Assembly: GCA_021790795.1 (NCBI GenBank)
Contig: JAJYFU010000020.1
Coordinates: 1-32,596, forward strand
DNA: 32,596 nucleotides
Reading direction: 5' to 3'
Source: Pseudomonadota bacterium
Lineage (GTDB): Bacteria > Pseudomonadota > Gammaproteobacteria > Steroidobacterales > Steroidobacteraceae
How positions within the stretch are numbered: position 1 is the stretch's first letter; each line of letters starts with the position of its first letter. The notes under the pieces were generated by a model. The model was not told the origin of the DNA, did not search any database, and saw nothing but the letters and a program-made list of their open reading frames with translations. Position numbers and translations under genes: made by a program. Positions 16,629-23,916 of the stretch are shown one piece after another.

Positions 16629-18452
16629 TCAATCCGCCTCACGCTCGGTGTCGCAGCAATGGGCGGTTGGAGAATCGCCGGTTGCCGCCAGGCGTTCCGC
16701 GAGCGCGGGCGGGCGCGAGCTGTCGCGGAACACCGTGCAGCCCTTCAGGCCCAGTTCGAAGGCGGCGGCGAAGATCTGCTCCACGGTCTCGGGAGGTGTG
16801 TCGCTCGCCAGGGCGACCGTTTTCGAGATCGAGCCATCGACCTCCGGTTGGAGGGCGGCCTGCATGAGGAGCTGTTCGCGAGCCGAGATCGATGTGACCT
16901 CGCGGAACGCCGCGGGCGGGCGCTCATCCGCGCCGCTACGCGTCCGCCAGCGGGCGTACGCACGGTCGGTTGCGGGAAAGACATGGTACGCGCCCTGGTC
17001 ATCGCGCAGGGACCGGCTGGCGTCGAGCCGGTGAATCGGCTCGATGCCGCTGCTCACGTTGTCCGCCAGCAGGCTGATGGTTCCGGCGGGGGCCACGGCG
17101 AGCAGATGACTGTTTCGAATCCCGTGCTGGCGGATCGCCGCCTGGATGCTCCCCGGCAGGCGCTGGATGAACGGCCGCGAGCCGTAGCGTTGTGCATCGA
17201 ACAGCGGGAAGGGTCCCCGCTCTCGCGCAAGATCCACCGATACCTGATACGCGGCGTCACGCACGGCGCGCATCATTTCGGCGGCGACGCGGCGCGCGTC
17301 CTCGCCGTCGTAGCGCAGCCCGAGCATGGCGAGAGCGTCGGCGAGTCCGGTGATCCCCAGACCGATGCGGCGCGAGCGGTGCGCCTCCAGTTGCTGACGC
17401 GGCAGGGGAAACCCGGAGATCTCGATGACGTCGTCGAGGAATCGCACCGCGCCGCGAGCGCAGTCACGCAAGGCGCTTTGATCGAGACGGGCCGAGGACG
17501 TGAACGGGTCGAGCACGAAAGCCGTCAGGTTGAGCGAGCCGAGATTGCAGGCCCCGTACGGGGGCAGAGGTTCCTCCGCGCAGGGGTTGGTTGCGCTGAG
17601 AGTCTCGGCGTAACCTAGGTTGTTTTCGGCATTGACACGATCGATGAACAAGACGCCGGGCTCCGCCGAACGATGAGCGCTCGCGCACATCTGCCGCCAC
17701 AATTCCCGCGCGGAGACGGTCTTCCATATCCGGCAGACGACCGGCGCGGTGCTTCCGCTCCACGGTCGCTCGAGTGTGTCGGAGGTCCCGGTGTCGTCCG
17801 CACCCCGAGGAAACACGAGAGGCCAGGGCGCATTGGCGCGCATCGCCTTCATGAATGCGTCGGTGATGAGGATGGAAAGATTGAAGTGGGTGAGCGAACC
17901 GGGTGCTTGTTTGGCGGCGATGAATTCCTCGATATCGGGATGATCGCAGCGCAGGGTCGCCATCATGGCGCCGCGTCGGGCGCCGGTCGAGAGGAGGGTC
18001 GCGCACATGGCGTCCCACACACGCAGGAACGACACCGGGCCGGAGGCGATCATGCCGGTCGTCCGCGCGCCGGAGCCGCGCGGACGGAGCGTGGAGAAAT
18101 CATAGCCGACACCGCCGCCCTGTTGCATCGTCAGCGCCCCTTCCTTCAGCGCCTCGAAGATGCCGGGGAGGGAATCATCGATCAGTCCCATGACGAAGCA
18201 GTTGGCGAGCGTCACTTGGCGCGCCACGCCCGCGCCGGCGAGGATACGTCCGGCGGGCAGGAAACGGTAGCCCTCGAGAAGCGCGCGGAATGACCGCTGC
18301 CATGGGCCTGAGTGTGGCTCGATGGATGCCACACTGCGGGCCACCCGGTCCCAAGTCCCCTCGATGTCCTGCTCTGGCGGGACGGCCTGCGCATCGCGGT
18401 AATGCGTACGCCAGATGAAGTGCGACAGGCTTTCGCGGCGGCGATCGAGCAC
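16629..18452 (-). CDS. nrdJ: Adenosylcobalamin-dependent (class II) ribonucleoside-diphosphate reductase
   Basis: Makes deoxyribonucleotides with a B12-generated radical, so it needs no oxygen and no second subunit. At 607 aa it is at the short end of class II enzymes. Visible active-site elements are C84 in LANCFVM, C291 and E293 in NPCAEE (thiyl-radical Cys and its Glu), and C302 in GACNLGSLNL. Further elements are GGGVGYDFS, the substrate loop HFNLSI, and PAGTIS for phosphate binding. The C-terminus ends with a cysteine pair (C599-C600, AHCCDTEREAD), expected to shuttle electrons from thioredoxin. No ATP-cone domain is seen at the N-terminus, so overall activity regulation by dATP is unlikely. 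GTG start at 18452 has TGGAG about 10 nt upstream. It lies downstream of the sulfur module on the same strand. Confidence 0.94.
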   Translation of the reverse strand: MLDRRRESLSHFIWRTHYRDAQAVPPEQDIEGTWDRVARSVASIEPHSGPWQRSFRALLEGYRFLPAGRILAGAGVARQVTLANCFVMGLIDDSLPGIFEALKEGALTMQQGGGVGYDFSTLRPRGSGARTTGMIASGPVSFLRVWDAMCATLLSTGARRGAMMATLRCDHPDIEEFIAAKQAPGSLTHFNLSILITDAFMKAMRANAPWPLVFPRGADDTGTSDTLERPWSGSTAPVVCRIWKTVSARELWRQMCASAHRSAEPGVLFIDRVNAENNLGYAETLSATNPCAEEPLPPYGACNLGSLNLTAFVLDPFTSSARLDQSALRDCARGAVRFLDDVIEISGFPLPRQQLEAHRSRRIGLGITGLADALAMLGLRYDGEDARRVAAEMMRAVRDAAYQVSVDLARERGPFPLFDAQRYGSRPFIQRLPGSIQAAIRQHGIRNSHLLAVAPAGTISLLADNVSSGIEPIHRLDASRSLRDDQGAYHVFPATDRAYARWRTRSGADERPPAAFREVTSISAREQLLMQAALQPEVDGSISKTVALASDTPPETVEQIFAAAFELGLKGCTVFRDSSRPPALAERLAATGDSPTAHCCDTEREAD

Positions 18453-18473
18453 GGTCGCGGCTCCAGTATGGGG

Positions 18474-18689
18474 CTACGAAGTCATCAGCGCGACCAGGGG
18501 TCGACGCAGCGGCGCGGTGAAGAACGGTGGCGCGCACCGGTTCATGAACAGTGCCGCACTGCCCCACAGAGTGGCATCGGTGGGGGCTTGGGAGGCGCCT
18601 CCTGCGGCGCCGAGGCGGCGCACGCCGTGTCCCGGCGAGACGCTGGCGATGCCTGCCGGGTCAATCTGTTCGTGGATCTCGCTCTTCAT
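18474..18689 (-). CDS. Possible small ORF upstream of nrdJ
   Basis: A 71-codon frame that ends 21 nt before the nrdJ GTG. ATG at 18689 has a weak GGAAG about 7 nt upstream. The product (MKSEIHEQIDPAG start, Ala/Pro-rich, LFMNRCAPPFF near residues 47-57) matches no family I recognise and has no clear membrane segment or signal peptide. It could be non-coding; the 306 bp between nrdJ and the doxDA-like gene holds nothing else. Confidence 0.25.
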   Translation of the reverse strand: MKSEIHEQIDPAGIASVSPGHGVRRLGAAGGASQAPTDATLWGSAALFMNRCAPPFFTAPLRRPLVALMTS

Positions 18690-18758
18690 AAGAGACTTCC
18701 GGGGCGCGTGCCGCCGGGAGGCGGGCGGCAGTCTCGTTGCGGGATGGCGCCGACCTGT

Positions 18759-19832
18759 TCAGCGGTCCGCCGTGAGAGCCAGCGTGAACGGGTGTCCGTC
18801 GACGGAATGCAGAACGAGCTGGTAACGGCCTGGGGTAATACTCAAGCCGGAGCGCGCGGGCGGCAGCGTGATGGTGGCACGGGCGCCCACCTTGGCAGTG
18901 ATGCCGGCATATCCGGGGCCGAAACGGTTGTACCGATAGTCATTGACGAAAGTGCTCGCGGGCAGCGCCGCGAGCGCCGCGCCGCTCCAGTGCTCAACGG
19001 GAATACCATCGCGGCCAACCAGCTCGGCGCGCACGACGTTTTCCGGAACCGCCGGCGTTCCTGCGTCGAGATACGCGGTGAAGCGTACGCTGCCGTCGCT
19101 GTTCAGCCGTCCTGCCGACAGGCTGATGTGGTGCACGGCGGGGCTCACCGGGCCGCCGTGAAAAGGCGTCAGCACCGAGCCGCGATAGTAGTTGTACGTC
19201 AATACGACGAACAGCACCGTCGCGGCCGTGCCGATCAGGCTCCAGCGCTCGAGCCGAGCGAACGGCCACGGCGCGCTGCCCAGCCACTGGAACCATGCGG
19301 ACTGCGCGAGCTCCGGACGGCGGTTTTGCAACCAGGCGTCGACCGAATAGGCGCCCGCGCCGGCCAGGAACAACGCGACTCCCATGGCGAAATTGGCCGA
19401 CGCCATCGTCCACTCGTCGATGCACGTTGCACCTTGCCATCCGAACAGCAGCATCAGCACGAAACTGAGGCCGATCGTCACCAACGCGGACAGTCGAGTC
19501 ATGAACCCAAACAGCAGGAACAAGCCGAACAGGAGTTCGGCCGCGCTGAAGACGATCAACCCGGCGTAGAGCAGCGTGAAGTGGTGCAACAGATAGTTCA
19601 CGACGTGGCTCGTGCCGAGAATCGCTCCTGGCATGGCGGATTGGAACTTGTTGGCCATCCAGCTGGGCGCCTGCGGATCGAGCTTGGCGGGCGCGTAGAT
19701 GAACCGGCGGCTTCCGCCGCCCCAGTAGATCCAGCCCTGCACGAAGCGCACCGTGAGCATGGCCAGTCCGAGCAGGCGCCACGCGTTCGCTGATTCCGGG
19801 GAGCGCGCGGCATCAGGTGGGGGTGTGGTCAT
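18759..19832 (-). CDS. doxD: Thiosulfate:quinone oxidoreductase, DoxD-DoxA fusion
   Basis: Predicted inner-membrane enzyme oxidising thiosulfate to tetrathionate with electrons to quinone; 357 aa. Residues about 20-170 are DoxD-like: VRFVQGWIYWGGGSRRF, LDP, then four hydrophobic helices including FGLFLLFGFMTRLSAL and FGWQGATCIDEW. A last helix (about 195-213) leads into a DoxA-like extracytoplasmic domain ending near residue 355 (ITPGRYQLVLHSVDG). In Acidianus the two are separate subunits; fused forms are known in bacteria. ATG at 19832 with weak ribosome site. The gene lies 18 nt after the binding-protein gene, so it is in one operon with it. A role other than thiosulfate oxidation is possible, since DoxD belongs to the wider DoxX group. 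Confidence 0.85.
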   Translation of the reverse strand: MTTPPPDAARSPESANAWRLLGLAMLTVRFVQGWIYWGGGSRRFIYAPAKLDPQAPSWMANKFQSAMPGAILGTSHVVNYLLHHFTLLYAGLIVFSAAELLFGLFLLFGFMTRLSALVTIGLSFVLMLLFGWQGATCIDEWTMASANFAMGVALFLAGAGAYSVDAWLQNRRPELAQSAWFQWLGSAPWPFARLERWSLIGTAATVLFVVLTYNYYRGSVLTPFHGGPVSPAVHHISLSAGRLNSDGSVRFTAYLDAGTPAVPENVVRAELVGRDGIPVEHWSGAALAALPASTFVNDYRYNRFGPGYAGITAKVGARATITLPPARSGLSITPGRYQLVLHSVDGHPFTLALTADR

Positions 19833-19850
19833 GGTCCAGTCCGCAACAGG

Positions 19851-20918
19851 TCAGGGAGTGGGTCGATGGGCCTCGTGCCGGCTCGCCGCGGGTTTGAAGC
19901 CATAGCGCTCGAATATTCTCAGTGCCGCCGGCGATCGCAGGAACCGGATCCAGGCGCGGGCCGCCTTCGGATGGGCGGCGCCGCGGACCACCGCGGCCGC
20001 GTACACCGCCGTGACGTTGTCGGCGCGGGGAATGTCGACATGGCTGATCGGGTGGCCGATCTGCTCCTGAAAGATCGCCTCGGACTTCCACGTGACTCCG
20101 GCATCGGCCAGTCCTTCCATCAAAAACAAAGGCGTCTGGCGATGATGAATGTGGGTGAGGAGGGTCTGGCCATCGGCAACCTTGCTCACGTACACCGTGT
20201 GCTCGAGCGTCTCTCCCCCGGCTTTGGCCAGGGCGAGCTTGATCTGGCGCGCCACGCCTTCCCAGGCCGGATTGGGCATGGACAGGCGCACCCCGGGTTC
20301 CCCGAGGTCCTTCAAGCCGGTGATATGGGCGGGATTGCCCTTGGGCACCATGATCGTGAGGTCGTTGGTGACGTACGGAACGGCCGGTCCACGCAGCATC
20401 CGATGCGCGATGTAGTAGTCGACCTTTTTGAGCCCGGCGGCGTAGACGTCAGGTTTGACTGTCCACGTCATATTCCCGACGCTGATGGTCCCGCCGTGCT
20501 CCATCTGCTCGATGAGAATGCCCGGCGGCAGGGTCTCATAATAGATTCTGCCGGTTAACTGGGGGTAATCGTGCTCGAAAGCGAGCACGAGCGGCCCCAT
20601 GGCGAAGTAATAGTTGCCGCCGACGAAGATTACGAGTGCGGGATCGTCGATACTGCCGTGGAAATCCGCAAGATCGTCGACTTGCGGAACCGTGAACGCC
20701 AATCCGCGCTCGACGGCCGGATTGTTCAGTCCATGGGTCCAGGGTGGGAACATGTGCCCCTGGTACCGCGGAATCTCGGACACGGGAACTCCGGTCGGGG
20801 CGTTCCATCCGCTGTCCGCTGCCTGTGCCGCTCCCGGGCCGAGGAAGCCGAGGAGGAAGAGGAGCCCGAAGGCCCCCCATTGCGCAGGGTGCAGCCACGC
20901 ACGAGTCGTCGGACGCAT
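19851..20918 (-). CDS. Periplasmic solute-binding protein, ModA/type 2 PBP-like
   Basis: Exported binding protein of 355 aa from ATG 20918. That start is favoured because AAGGAG lies 6 nt upstream and a clean signal peptide follows (hydrophobic GLLFLLGFLG, cleavage after AQA, residue 33). A longer reading from 20942, overlapping the upstream stop by 4 nt, only adds eight residues. The mature part has a type 2 periplasmic-binding pattern: YFAMGPLVLAFEHDYPQ, TNDLTIMVPKGNP, GLKDLGEPGVRLSMPNP and a C-terminal ARAWIRFLRSPAALRIFERYGF, as in molybdate- and sulfate-type binding proteins. No ABC permease or ATPase is nearby. Context with DoxDA suggests an oxyanion such as a sulfur species (inference). 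Confidence 0.85.
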   Translation of the reverse strand: MRPTTRAWLHPAQWGAFGLLFLLGFLGPGAAQAADSGWNAPTGVPVSEIPRYQGHMFPPWTHGLNNPAVERGLAFTVPQVDDLADFHGSIDDPALVIFVGGNYYFAMGPLVLAFEHDYPQLTGRIYYETLPPGILIEQMEHGGTISVGNMTWTVKPDVYAAGLKKVDYYIAHRMLRGPAVPYVTNDLTIMVPKGNPAHITGLKDLGEPGVRLSMPNPAWEGVARQIKLALAKAGGETLEHTVYVSKVADGQTLLTHIHHRQTPLFLMEGLADAGVTWKSEAIFQEQIGHPISHVDIPRADNVTAVYAAAVVRGAAHPKAARAWIRFLRSPAALRIFERYGFKPAASRHEAHRPTP

Positions 20919-20938
20919 CGTCGGCTCCTTGCGCAATG

Positions 20939-21739
20939 TCATTTGGCATACCCGAAGCCGGCCAATTCCAGCTCCGGAAGCGTGCCTACGATTCCGGGCG
21001 TCAATACGGCGCCGGGAATCAGGTGGTTGGTGAACTCGGCCGCCATCCGCTCGTGGCTGAGGTGATCGGGGTTGATGCCCTTCTTATGCAGGGCCATGGT
21101 CAGCTCCCAGATCTCGTTGTGACAGGCCAGGAACACGAGCCCGCGCCGCTGCAGGACCGTCAGGCTGTTGTCATGAGGGGAGAACACGCCTTCCGGATTG
21201 TCGAAATTGGATGGACTGACCTCGGAGGCCGCGGGTTCACTCAGCCAGACATTGCGGCTCGGATTTCCCTTGTCGAGCTTCTCCAGGTATCTGCTCCAGA
21301 TGAAGTGATCATACAGGGCCAGATGGGCGGTGCCGTGGGTCGCCGATACCGCCAGAAAGTCAGGATGTCTGAAAGACCAGATCTGCGCGTTCATCGCATT
21401 ACGCATGAGATTGAGCCACGGGCTCTTCAGTGCGGTGTTGTCCCACACCTGTTTGGGTCCGCCGCGGTAGCGCAGCACGAGATCCAGCGCTTCCGCGTCC
21501 CATTGATCGGGGCTGGTGAGGATCATGGGAACGGACTTGAAGTCCCGGGGACGCGGGGCCTTGGCGAGGGCGGCCGTAAGCTCCCGCAGGGTTTCGGCTC
21601 CGGCGGGAACCAGATCGTCGTGGGGAGGGGCTGCGGACCACGCGGAACCTGTAGCGGCGATGGCGGCTCCGGCCATTCCCAGTCCCGTGACCGTCATCTT
21701 CATCGCTTCGCGACGGTTTATCGGCTTTTGCAACATCAT
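20939..21739 (-). CDS. Tat-exported DsrE-like protein
   Basis: A 266-residue protein starting MMLQKPINRREAMKM, a twin-arginine signal (R-R-x-x-M-K before the hydrophobic TGLGMAGAAIAATG), likely cleaved after AWSA. The mature part ends in a segment like DsrE/YchN-type sulfur-relay proteins: LVFLACHNEIWELTMALHKKG ... LIPGAVLTPGIVGTLPELELAGFGYA. In that family a cysteine at this place can carry sulfur, and here it is the Cys in ACHNE. The assignment is by motif pattern only. The ribosome site AGGAGGAGAG at about 21747-21756 is strong. It is first in the operon with the binding protein and DoxDA, so a periplasmic sulfur-carrier or sensor role is plausible. Confidence 0.75.
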   Translation of the reverse strand: MMLQKPINRREAMKMTVTGLGMAGAAIAATGSAWSAAPPHDDLVPAGAETLRELTAALAKAPRPRDFKSVPMILTSPDQWDAEALDLVLRYRGGPKQVWDNTALKSPWLNLMRNAMNAQIWSFRHPDFLAVSATHGTAHLALYDHFIWSRYLEKLDKGNPSRNVWLSEPAASEVSPSNFDNPEGVFSPHDNSLTVLQRRGLVFLACHNEIWELTMALHKKGINPDHLSHERMAAEFTNHLIPGAVLTPGIVGTLPELELAGFGYAK

Positions 21740-22317
21740 GGATCTCTCCTCCTCAGCGTCGGACGTTCAGACTTCGGCGGAGCACCAGGCGCGACGATCG
21801 TATGCCGTGCTGGATCTTGGCGCAAGAGTCACGGCCGCCTCGTACAGCGCGGGCTGCGCCCGGTCTCGGTAGGTCCGGAGCGCGGTCTTCGCAACACTTG
21901 GCATCGATCAACCCCCTGCATGCGAACCATGGCATGTGACAGGCTGAGTGGCTATTCGTAGAGACCGAAGATTCGCGGCGGGACGGGAGTGGGCATCGGG
22001 AGGCATGGAGCCGGGCGGGGAGCGACTGCGGGATGGGGATGAATCCGACGTGAGCCGTGCGCCGCGAGGGATTCCGGAGCCGGCGGATCTGAACTCGGGC
22101 CGCGGACGGCGAGCCGCCTGCGCGAACACAAGGTCCGCTACGGGCCGATAGCGTGCGTAGTGCGGCGGCGACATGCGCACAAATGCGGATTCTTACCGCA
22201 GGTGCGCCCAGGCAGTCTGTCATCGGGGTCTGCTTGCGGGTGTCGAGGGATCGCGCGGACTCGTGTGTACCGGGTTCGCAACGGCGTGCCGTCCACAGCG
22301 TGACGAAAGTGGTGACC
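21740..22317. other. Divergent intergenic region (Tat-DsrE gene / glycosyltransferase)
   Basis: A 578 bp stretch without a convincing gene; a frame of up to 192 codons on the minus strand and an upstream extension of the glycosyltransferase frame look non-coding. It holds the strong ribosome site and a candidate promoter for the minus-strand operon. No promoter for the glycosyltransferase was recognised. Confidence 0.55.
21797..21825 (-). promoter_or_regulatory. Candidate sigma-70 promoter of the sulfur operon
   Basis: On the minus strand TTGCGC (-35, 21820-21825) and TACGAT (-10, 21797-21802) are 17 bp apart. Transcription would start near 21790, giving a leader of about 50 nt to the ATG at 21739. 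Matches are moderate (four of six in the -10 box). Confidence 0.35.
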
Positions 22318-23715
22318 ATGACTACATGCAATTCGCCACAGCGTCAGGAAAACGATGCGCGGACAGCAGGTGCGGCGCCGGAGGCACGGAGTGCGACCGG
22401 CGAGTCCACCCGTCCACCGGGCGCCGTCTGGAATCTGACGATCTATCTGTGCATCTCGATCGCAATCGCGGTGGTCGCGTATTTCCAGTTCCATGCAATC
22501 CTGCCGCGCGTGCTGGATGTGGCGGCCAGGAGAGAGGGCATCAGGCTCCTCGCCTACATGGGGATCCTGTGGATGGTCATGGGATTCATCTTGATCGTCA
22601 TCCGCACGATTCTCTGGATCATCTACCGGCCCGCGGCACCGGTGAGTCCGCATGAGGCGCCGAGAATGACGGTCATCATCCCCGCCTACGACGAAGGAGC
22701 GATGGTCCTGCAGTCGATCGAGTCCGTGATCAAGGCGGAATACCCTCAAGATCGTCTTGAGATCCTCGTCATCGATGACGGCAGCCGGGACGATACATGG
22801 GAGCACATCTGCAGAGCAGTCGCCCGCTACCCTGGGCGCATCACCGCGTTGCGTCACGAGTGCAATCGCGGCAAGCGAGAGGCGCTCGCATTGGGCTTCT
22901 CGCGGGCCCGGGGCGAAATTCTGGTGACCATAGATTCGGACAGCGTCATTGAGCGCGGTGCGCTGCTGGCATTGGCCGGTCCCTTCCGCGACAGCCGGAT
23001 CGGCGCGGTAGCCGGAAAGGTCCTGGTTTACAACCGGGCGCACGGCGTCATACCGCGCATGCTGCACGTCCGATTCATCATCCAGTTCGACATGCTGCGC
23101 GCCGGTGAGTCCGTCTATCGCAACGTCTATTGCTGTCCCGGCGCGCTGGCCGCCTACCGGGCGCAAGCGGTTCGGACCGTGCTCGAGCGATGGAGAACCC
23201 AGTCGTTCCTGGGGTCGCGCTGCACGTTCGGAGAGGATCGGGCGATGACCAATTATCTGCTCGACGAGGGCTACGACGCGCTATATCAACGTACGGCGGT
23301 CGTACGAACGGTCGTGCCGAACGCATATGTAAAACTCTGCAAGATGTTGTTGCGGTGGGACCGATCATACGTGCGCGAGGAATTGCGCTTCGCCCGTATC
23401 GTGTGGGGGCGGCCGTGGCCGACGCGAGCGCTGGCGCTGTACGACCGCGTCGTCACCGATGCCGCAATCCCCATCTCACTCCTGTCTCTCGGTGTAGTGC
23501 CTGTGGTCATCGCGACGCGGCCCGGCATCGTCGGGCCGATGGTGACCCTCATGGGCGCGATGTCACTGTTCCAAGTGCTCTACTATTTGCGCACGGAGCG
23601 GTCGTTCCACTTCATATACGGCGTGCTATACGCGTATTACTCGTCGATCGCGCTCATTTGGATCTTTCCCTATGCGGTTGCCACTGTGCGCGCCCGTGGA
23701 TGGCTTACGCGCTGA
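22318..23715 (+). CDS. Processive family 2 glycosyltransferase (hyaluronan/chitin synthase-like)
   Basis: Membrane polysaccharide synthase, 465 aa from ATG 22318. Two N-terminal transmembrane segments (about 39-60 and 77-100) come before the GT-A domain, and three or four follow it (from about 385). Catalytic motifs are complete: VIIPAYDEG, D153-D154 in VIDDGSRDDT, DSD at 206-208, CCPGALAAYR, GEDR at 305-308 (general base), and LLRWDRSYVRE with R346-W347 in place of the Q/RxxRW motif. This is the pattern of HasA/NodC enzymes that make beta-linked chains from UDP-sugars. The polymer is unknown. The frame is open to 22153, but the sequence before Met 22318 is not like the family. No other polysaccharide genes are nearby. 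Confidence 0.87.
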   Translation: MTTCNSPQRQENDARTAGAAPEARSATGESTRPPGAVWNLTIYLCISIAIAVVAYFQFHAILPRVLDVAARREGIRLLAYMGILWMVMGFILIVIRTILWIIYRPAAPVSPHEAPRMTVIIPAYDEGAMVLQSIESVIKAEYPQDRLEILVIDDGSRDDTWEHICRAVARYPGRITALRHECNRGKREALALGFSRARGEILVTIDSDSVIERGALLALAGPFRDSRIGAVAGKVLVYNRAHGVIPRMLHVRFIIQFDMLRAGESVYRNVYCCPGALAAYRAQAVRTVLERWRTQSFLGSRCTFGEDRAMTNYLLDEGYDALYQRTAVVRTVVPNAYVKLCKMLLRWDRSYVREELRFARIVWGRPWPTRALALYDRVVTDAAIPISLLSLGVVPVVIATRPGIVGPMVTLMGAMSLFQVLYYLRTERSFHFIYGVLYAYYSSIALIWIFPYAVATVRARGWLTR

Positions 23716-23802
23716 CGCACCGTTTCGGCGTAACGGGGCGGTATGCGCCGCGCGATGTAATCGTTCGGCGCGCCAGGGATCCTTGGCGGGTGATTGCCCC
23801 TG

Positions 23803-23825
23803 CCGAGAGGGTGAACGCTCTTCGG
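23803..23825. terminator. Imperfect stem-loop between convergent genes
   Basis: CCGAGAG (23803-23809) and CTC-T-TCGG (23818-23825) pair with one bulged T, between the convergent stops of the glycosyltransferase and TonB receptor. A second GC-rich inverted pair (GGGGC/GCCCC, 23827-23841) follows directly. No T-run; termination role is a guess. Confidence 0.25.
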
Positions 23826-23916
23826 GGGGGCCGGCAGCCCCGGCGCGTCCCTGTGCGCCGTGAGCATGCGTGGCCGAGCTCGAAGGCCGGCGTGGGACCG
23901 AGCGAGCCTCGAGGGC

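Noticed and set aside
23815-23845. Strong intrinsic terminator between glycosyltransferase and TonB gene
   Set aside because: GC-rich pairing is present but no T-run on either strand; listed only as a weak stem-loop.
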